Below are positions 18,345 to 28,615 of a stretch of 64,000 bases of DNA, piece by piece; position 1 is the stretch's first letter; each line of letters begins with the position of its first letter. The notes beneath the pieces were generated by a model, which saw only the letters and a list, made by a program, of their open reading frames with translations, searched no databases and was not told the origin of the DNA. A program made the translations under genes and the position numbers. Origin of the DNA: Microbacterium festucae (GTDB taxonomy: Bacteria > Actinomycetota > Actinomycetes > Actinomycetales > Microbacteriaceae); contig NZ_JAOEFC010000001.1 of assembly GCF_025421715.1 (NCBI RefSeq), positions 868,001 to 932,000 on the forward strand, written 5' to 3'.

Positions 18345-19261
18345 CCACCGTCGAGGTGAGCCGCCTCACCAAGCGCTACAAAGACACCCTCGCTCTGAAC
18401 GAGGTCTCCCTCTCTCTCGAGGAGAACACGATCTACGGTCTGCTCGGACGCAACGGCGCCGGCAAGACCACCCTCATGTCGATCCTCACCGCGCAGAACT
18501 TCGCCACCAGCGGCACGGTGCGCGTGTTCGGCGAAGACCCCTACGAGAACGCCCATGTGCTCGGCCGGATCTGCTTCGTGCGGGAGAGCCAGAAGTACCC
18601 CGAGGACTCCCTGCCCTCCCACGCCTTCCGCATCGCGCGCCTGTTCTTCCCGAACTGGAGTCAGGAGCTGGCCGACCGGCTCATCGCCGAGTTCCAGCTG
18701 CCGATGAAGACGCGCATCAAGAAGCTCTCGCGCGGCCAGCTGTCGGCGGTCGGTGTCATCATCGGCCTGGCCTCGCGCGCCGAGCTGACGTTCTTCGACG
18801 AGCCCTACCTGGGCCTGGACGCCGTGGCGCGGCAGATCTTCTACGACCGGCTGCTCAAGGACTACGCCGAGCACCCCCGCACCGTCATCCTCTCGAGCCA
18901 CCTGATCGACGAGGTCTCCAACCTCATCGAGCGCGTCGTGGTCATCGACGAGGGCCGCATCCTCCTCGACGAGGAGACCGACGTGCTGCGCGGCCGGGCG
19001 GCGACGATCGTCGGCGCCGCCGACGCGGTCGACCGGTTCGTCGCCGGTCGCGAGGTGCTGCACCGCGAGAGCCTCGGCCGGGTCACCGGCGTGACGGTGC
19101 TGGGCGAGCTGACCGCCGCCGACCGCGCCCGCCTCGACGCCGAGGGCCTCGATGTGGCACCCGTCTCGCTGCAGCAGCTGATCGTGCGGCTCACCCAGCA
19201 CGGCGCGGCCGCCGACCCCGTCGCCGATACCGGCACCCCCACGGAAGGAGCCCTCCGATGA
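18341..19261 (+). CDS. ABC transporter ATP-binding protein (YtrB-like exporter)
   Basis: A 306-residue ATPase with Walker A GRNGAGKTT, a signature of the form LSRGQLSAVGVIIGLA, Walker B ELTFFDEPYLGLD and the switch His in ILSSHLID. The C-terminal 80 residues form an accessory domain. The signature LSRGQ rather than LSGGQ is common in this exporter subfamily. ATG overlaps the regulator stop, and its own stop overlaps the permease start, so the three genes form one coupled operon. Substrate unknown; relatives respond to cell-envelope antibiotics. Confidence 0.92.
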   Translation: MTTVEVSRLTKRYKDTLALNEVSLSLEENTIYGLLGRNGAGKTTLMSILTAQNFATSGTVRVFGEDPYENAHVLGRICFVRESQKYPEDSLPSHAFRIARLFFPNWSQELADRLIAEFQLPMKTRIKKLSRGQLSAVGVIIGLASRAELTFFDEPYLGLDAVARQIFYDRLLKDYAEHPRTVILSSHLIDEVSNLIERVVVIDEGRILLDEETDVLRGRAATIVGAADAVDRFVAGREVLHRESLGRVTGVTVLGELTAADRARLDAEGLDVAPVSLQQLIVRLTQHGAAADPVADTGTPTEGALR

Positions 19262-19953
19262 GCCGCACGCTCAATGTCGTCCGCATGCAGCTGGTGAACC
19301 GTCAGACCTTCATCTGGGTTCCGCTGATCGTGCTGGCCGGCGCCCTGGTGGTCTCGATGGGCATCTGGATCATCCTGCACGCCAACGGCGTGGTCGTGAA
19401 CATGTACGGCGGCGGCGCCCAGGCACCGCTGTGGTACTTCGGGGTGGTCGGCATCCAGGCCCTCACCCTCACCTTCCCGTTCTCACAGGCGATGAGCGTG
19501 ACGCGGCGCGAGTTCTATCTCGGCACGCTGCTGACCGCGGCGCTCACCTCCGGCATCCTCGCCGTGCTGTTCGTCATCGGCGGCCTCGTCGAGATCGCGA
19601 CCGGCGGCTGGGGAGTCGGCGGCTACTTCTTCGCCCTCGACTGGCTGTGGCAGGCGGGACCGCTGGTGGCGGGCCTGTTCTTCTTCGTGCTGGCCATGTT
19701 CGCCTTCACCGCCGGCTTCTGGGCGGCGACCATCTACAAGCGGTTCGGCTCGGCGTGGCTCACGACGATCATCATCGTCCTGGTGATCCTGCTGCTCGCG
19801 GTGATCTGGCTCATCAGCGTCACCTCGTCGTGGCCCGAGGTCGTGACCTTCATCATGGATGCCGGGGTGGGCGGGCTCACCGGTGCGCTGGCGCTGGTCA
19901 CGGCGGCCATGGCGCTGATCAGCTACCCGGCACTGCGGCGCGCGACGCCCTGA
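19258..19953 (+). CDS. ABC transporter permease partner of the YtrB-like ATPase
   Basis: A 231-residue integral membrane protein with six hydrophobic segments, including FIWVPLIVLAGALVVSMGIWII near the N-terminus, LTAALTSGILAVLFVIGGLV, and TIIIVLVILLLAVIWLISV. No other motif is visible. It follows the ATPase with a 4-base overlap and is the last gene of the operon; the next gene is convergent and only 6 bases away. Confidence 0.85.
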   Translation: MSRTLNVVRMQLVNRQTFIWVPLIVLAGALVVSMGIWIILHANGVVVNMYGGGAQAPLWYFGVVGIQALTLTFPFSQAMSVTRREFYLGTLLTAALTSGILAVLFVIGGLVEIATGGWGVGGYFFALDWLWQAGPLVAGLFFFVLAMFAFTAGFWAATIYKRFGSAWLTTIIIVLVILLLAVIWLISVTSSWPEVVTFIMDAGVGGLTGALALVTAAMALISYPALRRATP

Positions 19954-19959
19954 GCCCGG

Positions 19960-20250
19960 TCAGCGACCGTCGGCAGCGGCTTCGTGGTGGCGGATGACCT
20001 CGGCCACCACGAAGCCGAACCACTTCTGCGCGAACTCCGGATCGAGGTCGGCCTCGAGCGCGAGTTCGCGCAGTCGTGCGATCTGGCGCTCTTCGCGAGA
20101 GGGGTCGGATGCCGGCATCCCATGCTCGGCCTTGAGCACGCCGACGCGCTTGGTGCAGCGGAACCGCTCGGCGAGCATGAAGATGAGCGCGGCGTCGATG
20201 TTGTCGATGCTGGCGCGCAGGGCCTGCAGCTGGGCGTTGGCATCCGTCAT
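19960..20250 (-). CDS. Chorismate mutase (AroQ class)
   Basis: Converts chorismate to prephenate for phenylalanine and tyrosine synthesis. The 96-residue protein is an all-helical AroQ-type mutase: LRASIDNIDAALIFMLAERF in helix 1 with the active-site Arg, then KRVGVLKAEHGMPASDPSRE and the C-terminal helix FGFVVAEVIRHHE. The frame extends to 20334, but ATG 20250 starts the conserved part and lies 7 bases after TAAAGT (20263-20258, minus strand), predicting a leaderless transcript. Confidence 0.9.
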   Translation of the reverse strand: MTDANAQLQALRASIDNIDAALIFMLAERFRCTKRVGVLKAEHGMPASDPSREERQIARLRELALEADLDPEFAQKWFGFVVAEVIRHHEAAADGR

Positions 20251-20349
20251 GCCCCCGACTTTATCGGCTCCGCCGCCGCCGCTCCCTCCCCCATCGCCGG
20301 GCGTGACGGCATCCCCGGCGGGGGCCCGGCCCACCCCTAGAGTGTGACC

Positions 20350-21483
20350 ATGAGATTCCGCCGCACCCCCCGCGTGGACAGCATCCCCGCCGAGCCGGCC
20401 GCGGCCCCCGCGCCCGCGGTCGCCGCGGGACGCCCGATCTGGGCATCACTGAACCGCCCGTTCGTCGTCGGGTTCCTCCTCACCTTCGGCGGCCTGGCCG
20501 CGCTGGCGCTGGGCATGGCGATCTCGAGCCTGGTGACGATCTGGATCTACATCGCCTTCGCGCTGTTCGCCGCCCTCGGCCTCGACCCGATCGTTCGCCG
20601 CCTGTCGCGCCACATGTCGCGCGTGTGGTCGATCGTGATCGTCTACTTCGTCTTCGCGGTGCTGCTGGTGGGCGTGGTGTGGCTCATCCTTCCCACCGTG
20701 GTCAGCCAGGTGGCGCAGTTCGTGCGCGACATCCCCACGATGATCGCCGACATCCAGCAGACCGAGATCTACCAGTGGGCGCACGAGCAGTTCGGCGCGC
20801 AGGTGCCGCAGCTGCTGGGCGAGGTGCAGAAGTTCCTCACCGACCCCGCCAACATCGCCGCGATCGGCGGCGGCGTGCTGCAGGTGGGCATCTCGATCGG
20901 CACGACGATCTCGGGCGTCATCATCATCATCGTGCTGAGCCTGTACTTCCTGGCGACGCTGCCCGAGATGAAGCAGGCGTTCTACCGCCTGGTGCCCGCG
21001 CGTACGCGGCCGCTCACCTCCGAGCTCACCGAGCAGATCACCGAGTCGGTCGGCGGCTACCTCGGCGGCATGGTGGTGCTCGCCTTCTTCAACTCGCTGA
21101 TGACGTTCATCCTCTTCACGCTGCTGCAGCTGCCGTTCCCCGCGCTGCTGGCCGTCGTCGCGTTCTGCATCACGATCATCCCGCTCGTGGGTACGGTGCT
21201 GTTCTGGGGCATCGGCTCGGTCGTCGCGCTCTTCTCCAGCCCGCTCGCCGCGCTCGTGTTCGCCGTCGTCTACCTCGTCTACATGCAGATCGAGGCATAT
21301 CTGCTGACGCCCCGCGTCATGAACAAGGCGATCTCGGTGCCGGGCTCGCTCGTGGTCATCGGCGCGCTCATCGGGGGCACGCTCATGGGCCTGCTCGGCG
21401 CCCTCGTGGCGATCCCCGTCACGGCGTCGATCCTGCTCATCGTCAAGAAGGTGTGGATCCCCAAGCAGGACGCCGCCGTCTGA
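20350..21483 (+). CDS. AI-2E family transporter (PerM-like membrane protein)
   Basis: A 377-residue polytopic protein of the AI-2E/PerM family. About eight membrane segments are visible, with the family regions LPTVVSQVAQFVRDIP, the long periplasmic helix, VGGYLGGMVVLAFFNS, and AVVYLVYMQIEAYLLTPRVM. Members have been linked to autoinducer export, Na+/H+ exchange or envelope stress, so the substrate is open. A TAGAGT hexamer (20338-20343) ends 6 bases before ATG 20350, which I chose over the in-frame GTG 20344. Confidence 0.9.
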   Translation: MRFRRTPRVDSIPAEPAAAPAPAVAAGRPIWASLNRPFVVGFLLTFGGLAALALGMAISSLVTIWIYIAFALFAALGLDPIVRRLSRHMSRVWSIVIVYFVFAVLLVGVVWLILPTVVSQVAQFVRDIPTMIADIQQTEIYQWAHEQFGAQVPQLLGEVQKFLTDPANIAAIGGGVLQVGISIGTTISGVIIIIVLSLYFLATLPEMKQAFYRLVPARTRPLTSELTEQITESVGGYLGGMVVLAFFNSLMTFILFTLLQLPFPALLAVVAFCITIIPLVGTVLFWGIGSVVALFSSPLAALVFAVVYLVYMQIEAYLLTPRVMNKAISVPGSLVVIGALIGGTLMGLLGALVAIPVTASILLIVKKVWIPKQDAAV

Positions 21484-21492
21484 CCTGCCGCG

Positions 21493-22527
21493 TCAGCGCA
21501 GCGCGAGCACCTGCGTGGGGGTGGGAACCTCGACGCGGTGACGCACGCGGCCGGGAACGCCGGTGCGCTCGTCGAGGCTGAGCGAGGAGATCTCGCCGGA
21601 GCGCTGCCCGGCCACCAGCACGGTGTCGCGCACCACCAGGTGGTGGCGGGGCCAGTCGACCCCCGACTCGACGAGGGCCGCCGGATGCAGGTCGGCGCCG
21701 CTGCCGCGCACCCGCAGGGTCGCGAGGGTGTTGCTCCCCCGCACGCCGACGAGCACGTGCTCCGCGTCCCGCGACAGGGCGATCTCGCTCGGGTAGTCCA
21801 CACCGGCGAAGGCGGCCGGCGACACCGGGGCCCCGGCCACCAGCGACCAGGCACCGAACCGGTCGGGCGCCAGCACGAACACCTCGCCCGAGTACTCGGT
21901 CACCACGAACAGGTGCCCCGACGGATGCCAGACGGTGTGGCGCGGACCCGAGCCGAACGGCAGCGTCACCGTGCCACGCTGGCGCAGGCCCCCGCCCGCG
22001 GTGTCCCACACCCGCACCTGGTCGTGGCCGAGGTCGGTCGTCACGAGCACCTCGCCCGGCACGAAGCGGGCCTGGTGCGCGTGCGGGGCACGGTCCGGCT
22101 CCCGCCCGGCGTGGGGGTCGACGGATGCCGCGCCGATGACGGCCGCACCCGGCACGCCCCCGGCGTCGAGCGCGATCCGCACGACCCGCCCGTCGCCGTA
22201 GCACGATGCGATGAGAAAGGTGCCGTCGGGCGCGACCGCGACGTGGCACACCGCCTCACCGGCATCCACCGCCGCACCCCGTGGTGCGAACGACTGCTCG
22301 CCGGTGCGGACGAACGCCTGCACCCGCCCCGCGCCCTCGAGGGCCGCGTACACGACCGGCAGCGTCGGGTGCCACGCCAGCCACGAGGGCGAGGGGGCGC
22401 TCAGCGCCGTGCCCGCGAAGCCGAGGGCACCGCCGGCCAGCACCGCGTCGGGCGCGCCGGCGTGCAGCACGCCGGCGCCGACGGCCCCGTCCATATCGGC
22501 GCCGTACGCGCCGAGCAGGAACCTCAC
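21493..22527 (-). CDS. Lactonase-family seven-bladed beta-propeller protein
   Basis: A 344-residue cytosolic protein of the PF10282 lactonase family, which includes YbhE-type 6-phosphogluconolactonases. Repeated propeller strands are seen ([82 protein letters not shown]). HPSGHLF and the Asp/His in the blades match the family, but the substrate is not certain. GTG 22527 overlaps the purA stop (GTGA), so it is translationally coupled to purA. Confidence 0.82.
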   Translation of the reverse strand: MRFLLGAYGADMDGAVGAGVLHAGAPDAVLAGGALGFAGTALSAPSPSWLAWHPTLPVVYAALEGAGRVQAFVRTGEQSFAPRGAAVDAGEAVCHVAVAPDGTFLIASCYGDGRVVRIALDAGGVPGAAVIGAASVDPHAGREPDRAPHAHQARFVPGEVLVTTDLGHDQVRVWDTAGGGLRQRGTVTLPFGSGPRHTVWHPSGHLFVVTEYSGEVFVLAPDRFGAWSLVAGAPVSPAAFAGVDYPSEIALSRDAEHVLVGVRGSNTLATLRVRGSGADLHPAALVESGVDWPRHHLVVRDTVLVAGQRSGEISSLSLDERTGVPGRVRHRVEVPTPTQVLALR

Positions 22528-23807
22528 ACGAGGTCGTGACGCACGATCACGGCGTCACGGGAGGGGCCGACACCGATGACCGAGATGCGGGTGCCGCTCA
22601 TCTTCTCGAGCGCCACGACGTACTCCTGCGCCTCGCGGGGCAGGTCGTCGAACGTGCGGGCGCCGGAGATGTCCTGCTGCCAGCCCGGGAAGTACTCGAG
22701 GATCGGCGTGGCGTGGTGGAAGTCGCTCTGGTTGACCGGCACCTCGTCGAACCGCTCGCCGTCGACGTCGTAGGCCACGCACACCGGGATCTGCTCGAGC
22801 CCGGTGAGGATGTCGAGCTTGGTGAGCACGAGGTCGGTGATGCCGTTGACGCGCGTCGCGTAGCGGGTGATGGGCGCGTCGTACCAGCCGACGCGGCGGG
22901 GGCGGCCGGTGGTCGTGCCGAACTCGAAGCCGCGCGAGCGCAGCCACTCGCCCTTCTCGTCGAACAGCTCGGTCGGGAAGGGGCCCGAGCCCACGCGCGT
23001 CGTGTACGCCTTCACGATGCCCACGATGCGGTCGAGGCGGTTGGGCCCCACTCCCGAGCCGGTCGAGGCGCCACCGGCGGTGGCCGACGACGACGTGACG
23101 AACGGGTAGGTGCCGTGGTCGACGTCGAGCATGGTGGCCTGGCCGCCCTCGAAGACGACGACGTCGCCGGCGTCGAGGGCGTTGCCCAGCAGCAGACCGG
23201 TGTCGCACACCATCGGGCGCAGCCGCTCGGTGTAGGAGAGCAGGTCGTCGACGATCTCGTCGGCGGTGATCGCGCGGCGGTTGAACACCTTCACGAGCAG
23301 GTGGTTCTTCTGGTCGAGGGAGCCCTCGACCTTCTGACGCAGGATGTTCTCGTCGAAGAGGTCCTGGATGCGGATGCCGACGCGGTTGATCTTGTCGGCG
23401 TAGGTGGGGCCGATGCCCCGGCCGGTCGTGCCGATCATGCGCTTGCCGAGGAAGCGCTCGGTGACCTTGTCGAGGGTGCGGTGGTACTGGGTGATGACGT
23501 GCGCGTTCGCGCTGATCTTCAGCCGCGAGGTGTCGACGCCTCGGGAGGCGAGCGCCTCGAGCTCGTAGAAGAGCACCTCGAGGTCGATCACGACGCCGTT
23601 GCCGATGACGGCGTTGACGCCGGGCGACAGGATGCCGCTGGGCAGCAGGTGCAGGGCGTACTTCTCGTCGCCGATGACGACGGTGTGCCCGGCGTTGTTG
23701 CCGCCGTTGAACTTGACGACCCAGTCGGTGCGGTCACCCAGGAGGTCGGTGGCTTTGCCCTTGCCCTCGTCTCCCCACTGGACTCCGACGATCACGATGC
23801 CTGGCAT
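22524..23807 (-). CDS. purA: Adenylosuccinate synthetase
   Basis: PurA condenses IMP and aspartate with GTP to form adenylosuccinate on the route to AMP. The 427 residues show the N-terminal P-loop-like WGDEGKGK (about 11-18), [13 protein letters not shown], the IMP-binding [32 protein letters not shown], and C-terminal [10 protein letters not shown]. The ATG is preceded by GGGGGAG. ATCCTA at 23842-23847 is a possible -10 (TAGGAT on the minus strand). The downstream lactonase gene overlaps its stop. Confidence 0.97.
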   Translation of the reverse strand: MPGIVIVGVQWGDEGKGKATDLLGDRTDWVVKFNGGNNAGHTVVIGDEKYALHLLPSGILSPGVNAVIGNGVVIDLEVLFYELEALASRGVDTSRLKISANAHVITQYHRTLDKVTERFLGKRMIGTTGRGIGPTYADKINRVGIRIQDLFDENILRQKVEGSLDQKNHLLVKVFNRRAITADEIVDDLLSYTERLRPMVCDTGLLLGNALDAGDVVVFEGGQATMLDVDHGTYPFVTSSSATAGGASTGSGVGPNRLDRIVGIVKAYTTRVGSGPFPTELFDEKGEWLRSRGFEFGTTTGRPRRVGWYDAPITRYATRVNGITDLVLTKLDILTGLEQIPVCVAYDVDGERFDEVPVNQSDFHHATPILEYFPGWQQDISGARTFDDLPREAQEYVVALEKMSGTRISVIGVGPSRDAVIVRHDLV

Positions 23808-23859
23808 GGGCTACTCCCCCGTTATCGGACGGTTACACCCCATCCTATCGAGACCGCGG

Positions 23860-24393
23860 TCATTCGATCGGATCGCGCAGTTCATCGAAGCCGGCCGTCG
23901 CCGTCGGACGGTCTTCGCTGCGCAGCCAGTCGAAGACGATCTGCGTCTCGGTCGAGGCGACGGCGGGGTCCATGCTCAGCCGCGAGGCCACGAAGTCGCG
24001 CAGCTGCTCGGGCGAGCGCATGACCACGTGGATGAGGAAATCGGTCTGCCCGCCGAGGAAGAAGATGTTGAGCACGTTCGGCAGGCGGATCACCCGCTCG
24101 GCGTAGGTGCGGATCGCCGGGCGGGCCTGGGCGCGCAGCCGCACCGCGACGATCGCCTGCAGCGGCAGGCCCAGCGAGCCGTAGTCGACCGTCGCGTGCG
24201 CGGTGCCGAGGATGCCGGCCTCGCGCAGCGACTTCATGCGCGCGAGCGTGGTGGACGGCGACACGTGCAGCCGGTCGGCGAGCGCCTGGTTGGTGAGGTC
24301 GGCGTTGCGGTTGAGCTCCCACAGGATGCGCTCGTCGAGCTCGTCGATCCTTCGATCCTTCGCCGTCTTCGCGGCGGGTGCGTCGTCGGTCAC
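23860..24393 (-). CDS. Lrp/AsnC-family transcriptional regulator, probable regulator of ald
   Basis: A 177-residue regulator with an N-terminal helix-turn-helix (IDELDERILWELNRNADLTN, LADRLHVSPSTTLARMKSL) and a C-terminal RAM ligand-binding domain (ILGTAHATVDYGSLGLPLQAI, VLNIFFLGGQTDFLIHV). The start is GTG 24393 with GGGAGGA upstream; an in-frame ATG at 24486 has no support. It is divergent from alanine dehydrogenase; in mycobacteria the equivalent regulator AldR controls ald, so alanine or another amino acid is the likely effector. Confidence 0.9.
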   Translation of the reverse strand: MTDDAPAAKTAKDRRIDELDERILWELNRNADLTNQALADRLHVSPSTTLARMKSLREAGILGTAHATVDYGSLGLPLQAIVAVRLRAQARPAIRTYAERVIRLPNVLNIFFLGGQTDFLIHVVMRSPEQLRDFVASRLSMDPAVASTETQIVFDWLRSEDRPTATAGFDELRDPIE

Positions 24394-24424
24394 AGATTCC
24401 TCCCGATCGTGGGCAGTCTCTGCA

Positions 24425-24438
24425 GATTCTGCAGAATC
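24425..24438. promoter_or_regulatory. 14-bp palindrome between the Lrp gene and ald (candidate operator)
   Basis: GATTCTGCAGAATC is a perfect palindrome, and the core CTGCAGA is repeated just upstream at 24418-24424. It lies in the 133-base divergent gap between the two start codons. Lrp-type proteins bind imperfect dyads of this size; binding is inferred from position. Confidence 0.6.
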
Positions 24439-24526
24439 GCACGCCGCGGCACAACAACCGTCGTATCTTCCTCCCGTTCGCCGCATTTACCGTCGGCCAC
24501 CCGCCGGCCCCGATGAAGGAGCCTCG

Positions 24527-25630
24527 ATGCGCATCGGCATCCCCACCGAGATCAAGAACCACGAGTACCGCGTCGCGATCACCCCCGCGGGGGTGCGGGA
24601 GTTCACCCGCCGCGGGCACGAGGTGGTGGTGCAGGCCGGCGCGGGCCGGGGAAGCGCACTCACCGACGCGCAGTATGTCGCCGCGGGCGCCCGGCTGGGC
24701 ACCGCGGAGGACGCCTGGGCATGCCCGCTGGTGATGAAGGTGAAAGAGCCCGTCGCCGCCGAGTACGGCTACCTGCGCCGGGACCTCACCCTGTTCACCT
24801 ACCTGCACCTGGCCGCCGACGCGCCGCTCGTGGACGCGCTGCTGTCCAGCGGCACGACGGCCATCGCCTACGAGACCGTGCAGCTGCCCGACCGCTCGCT
24901 GCCGCTGCTGGCGCCGATGAGCGAGGTCGCCGGACGCCTGTCGGTGCTCGTCGGCGGCTACCACCTGCTGGGATCCAACGGGGGCCGCGGGTCGCTGCTG
25001 GGCGGGGTTCCGGGGGTGCGGCCGGCGAAGGTCGCGATCATCGGCGCGGGCATCTCGGGCGGCAACGCCATCGCGCAGGCGGTGGGGATGGGCGCCGACG
25101 TCACGGTGCTCGACCTCTCGCTGCCGCGCCTGCGCGAGATCGACGCGCAGTACCGCGGCACGGTGAAGACGGTGGCCTCGAGCGCCTACGAGATCGAGCG
25201 CACGGTCACCGAGGCCGACCTCGTCATCGGCGCGGTGCTCGTGCCGGGCGCCAAGGCGCCGCGCCTGGTCACCCACGAGATGGTCGCCGGCATGCAGCCC
25301 GGCAGCGTGCTCGTCGACATCGCCATCGACCAGGGCGGCTGCTTCGAAGACTCGCACCCCACCACCCACGAAGACCCGACGTTCGCCGTCGAGGGGTCGA
25401 TCTTCTACTGCGTCGCGAACATGCCCGGCGCCGCGGCGGCCACCTCGACCCCCGCACTGACCAACGCGACACTGCCCTACGCCCTGGCCATCGCCGACAA
25501 GGGCTGGGCGGATGCCGTCGCCGCCGACCCCGCGCTGGCCGGCGGGCTCAGCACCCACACCGGTCGCATCGTGCACCCGGCCGTGGCCGCCGCCTTCCCC
25601 GCTCTGCCCGCCGAGGCGCCGCCCGCCTGA
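24527..25630 (+). CDS. ald: Alanine dehydrogenase
   Basis: NAD-dependent reversible deamination of L-alanine to pyruvate. The 367 residues are full length: MRIGIPTEIKNHEYRVAITP at the N-terminus, the catalytic Lys in PLVMKVKEP, LFTYLHLAADAPL, the Rossmann motif GAGISGGNAIAQA, and the C-terminal PALTNATLPYALAIADKGW. ATG 24527 has AAGGAG 7 bases upstream. Divergent from an Lrp/AsnC regulator with a palindrome between them. Confidence 0.97.
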   Translation: MRIGIPTEIKNHEYRVAITPAGVREFTRRGHEVVVQAGAGRGSALTDAQYVAAGARLGTAEDAWACPLVMKVKEPVAAEYGYLRRDLTLFTYLHLAADAPLVDALLSSGTTAIAYETVQLPDRSLPLLAPMSEVAGRLSVLVGGYHLLGSNGGRGSLLGGVPGVRPAKVAIIGAGISGGNAIAQAVGMGADVTVLDLSLPRLREIDAQYRGTVKTVASSAYEIERTVTEADLVIGAVLVPGAKAPRLVTHEMVAGMQPGSVLVDIAIDQGGCFEDSHPTTHEDPTFAVEGSIFYCVANMPGAAAATSTPALTNATLPYALAIADKGWADAVAADPALAGGLSTHTGRIVHPAVAAAFPALPAEAPPA

Positions 25631-25682
25631 GGAGCACGCGTCGCTCGTGGCCGCCGCCGTCGCCGGCCGATAGTGTTCCCCC

Positions 25683-26375
25683 GTGCAGACGCAGACGTGG
25701 GCCACGACCTGGACGTTCCTCCGCCTCGCGATGGCGGCGGCGATCTTCGCGGCCGTGATCACGCAGCTGGTGGCCTCGATCACCACGACCGCCGAGGCGG
25801 GCCGGGACGTCGGCACCGTGATCGCGAACTTCTTCAGCTTCTTCACGATCCTCTCCAACCTCATCGCCGCCGTGGTGCTCACGTGGGCCGGCATCCGAGG
25901 GGTGCGACCGCACCCCGCCCCGCGCATCGACACCGTCGCCCTGGCCCATGCCCTGGCCTGCGCGACCACCTACATGGTCATCACGGGCGTCGTGTACAAC
26001 GTGCTGCTGCGCAACGTCGTGCTGCCGCAGGGCAGTGAGCCGGTCGCCTGGTCGAACGAGACGCTGCACCTGATCGCGCCGATCTTCCTGCTGCTGGACG
26101 TCTTCGTCGGGCCCGGTCGTCGCGCGCTGCCGTGGCGAAGTGTGCTGCTGATCATCGTGTTCCCGCTGCTGTGGACCGCCTACACCCTCGTGCGCGGGCC
26201 GCTGGTGACCAACCCGGTCAGCGGCGACCCGTTCTGGTACCCCTACCCGTTCCTCAACCCCAACGGCCCCGGCGGCTGGGGCAGCGTCATCGTGTACGTC
26301 GTGATCATCGCCGTCGCCTTCGCCGTCGTGGCCCTCGGCGTCGTGTGGGCGGGGCGCCGGCGCGCACGATCGTAG
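25683..26375 (+). CDS. Pr6Pr family integral membrane protein
   Basis: A 230-residue protein with about six membrane segments that matches the Pr6Pr group of actinobacterial membrane proteins, as seen in FFSFFTILSNLIAAVVLTWA, NETLHLIAPIFLLLDVFV and VFPLLWTAYTLVRGPL, with the charged/aromatic loop DPFWYPYPFLNPN. The biological role of the group is not established. GTG 25683 lies 6 bases after TAGTGT (25671-25676), so a leaderless transcript is likely. Confidence 0.82.
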   Translation: MQTQTWATTWTFLRLAMAAAIFAAVITQLVASITTTAEAGRDVGTVIANFFSFFTILSNLIAAVVLTWAGIRGVRPHPAPRIDTVALAHALACATTYMVITGVVYNVLLRNVVLPQGSEPVAWSNETLHLIAPIFLLLDVFVGPGRRALPWRSVLLIIVFPLLWTAYTLVRGPLVTNPVSGDPFWYPYPFLNPNGPGGWGSVIVYVVIIAVAFAVVALGVVWAGRRRARS

Positions 26376-26384
26376 GCTGGAGCG

Positions 26385-27047
26385 ATGCGCTCCCGTCTTC
26401 TCACCGCCGCCGCCGTCGCCGGCCTCCTGCTGGCCCTCACCGCCTGCGCGGGACCGTCGACCACCGCCCCCGCCGCCACGCCCTCGGGCGATGCCGCGAC
26501 GGCATCCGGCTGCGGCTACACCGAGGCGCCGGGCGGCGTGCGCGAGGTCGACGCGCCGCCGGCCGAGCCGACCGTGTCGGGCGAGATCGCGGCGACGCTG
26601 CAGACATCGGCGGGAGAGATCGCCCTCACCCTCGACGCCGACCGCACGCCGTGCACCGTCGGCAGCTTCGTCTCGCTGGCCGAGCAGGGCTACTTCGACG
26701 GCACGACGTGCCACCGCCTCACCGTCGAGGGCATCTTCGTGCTGCAGTGCGGCGACCCGTCGGCCACCGGCCGCGGCGGACCCGGCTACCGCTACGCCGA
26801 CGAGCTCGACGGCTCGGAGACCTACCCCGCCGGCACCCTGGCGATGGCCAACGCCGGGCCCGACACCAACGGCTCGCAGTTCTTCCTCGTCTACGAAGAC
26901 ACCCAGCTGCCCGCCGCCTACACGGTGTTCGGACACATGGATGCCGCGGGCATCGAGACCGTGCGCGCGGTCGCCGCCGCGGGGCTCGCCGACGACGGCA
27001 TCGCCCCGGCCACGCCGGTGGACATCTCCGCCGTCACCGTGGGCTGA
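26385..27047 (+). CDS. Exported cyclophilin-type peptidyl-prolyl isomerase lipoprotein
   Basis: A 220-residue secreted foldase. It starts with a lipoprotein signal peptide and lipobox LTAC (Cys about residue 22), then a short Ala/Thr linker and a cyclophilin domain (TVGSFVSLAEQGYFDGTTCH, GDPSATGRGGPGY, AMANAGPDTNGSQFFLVYED, YTVFGHM). It should act outside the membrane, assisting proline isomerisation of exported proteins. The -10 TAGGCT (26373-26378) overlaps the stop codon of the upstream gene and ends 6 bases before the ATG. Confidence 0.92.
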   Translation: MRSRLLTAAAVAGLLLALTACAGPSTTAPAATPSGDAATASGCGYTEAPGGVREVDAPPAEPTVSGEIAATLQTSAGEIALTLDADRTPCTVGSFVSLAEQGYFDGTTCHRLTVEGIFVLQCGDPSATGRGGPGYRYADELDGSETYPAGTLAMANAGPDTNGSQFFLVYEDTQLPAAYTVFGHMDAAGIETVRAVAAAGLADDGIAPATPVDISAVTVG

Positions 27048-27067
27048 CCGGCGGCTCAGTAGACTGA

Positions 27068-28516
<1,449 letters not shown>

Positions 28517-28531
28517 CCCGCCTCTCCCCCC

Positions 28532-28562
28532 GGTCGTTGAGCGAGCGGAGCGAGTCGAAACG
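28532..28562. repeat. Imperfect palindromic repeat of the GAGCGAGCGGAGCGAG type
   Basis: GGTCGTTGAGCGAGCGGAGC and the next bases (28532-28562) form an imperfect dyad just after argG. I recall close variants dispersed in intergenic regions of Microbacterium genomes; only this copy was noticed in the window. It may act as a terminator stem. Confidence 0.55.
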
Positions 28563-28580
28563 TCCCACGGACGACTGATC

Positions 28581-28609
28581 TTGCACATCAGCGTGCACGT
28601 TCGTAGAAT
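28581..28609 (+). promoter_or_regulatory. Promoter and putative TetR operator for the pseudoATPase/YhgE operon
   Basis: TTGCAC (28581-28586), a 17-base spacer and TAGAAT (28604-28609) end 6 bases before GTG 28616. The half-sites TGCAC (28582-28586) and GTGCA (28593-28597) form an inverted repeat within the promoter, a plausible site for the TetR protein encoded immediately downstream. Confidence 0.65.
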
Positions 28610-28615
28610 CGCAGG

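Noticed and set aside
28532..28562. Insertion sequence end
   Set aside because: A single imperfect palindrome with no transposase or target duplication nearby.
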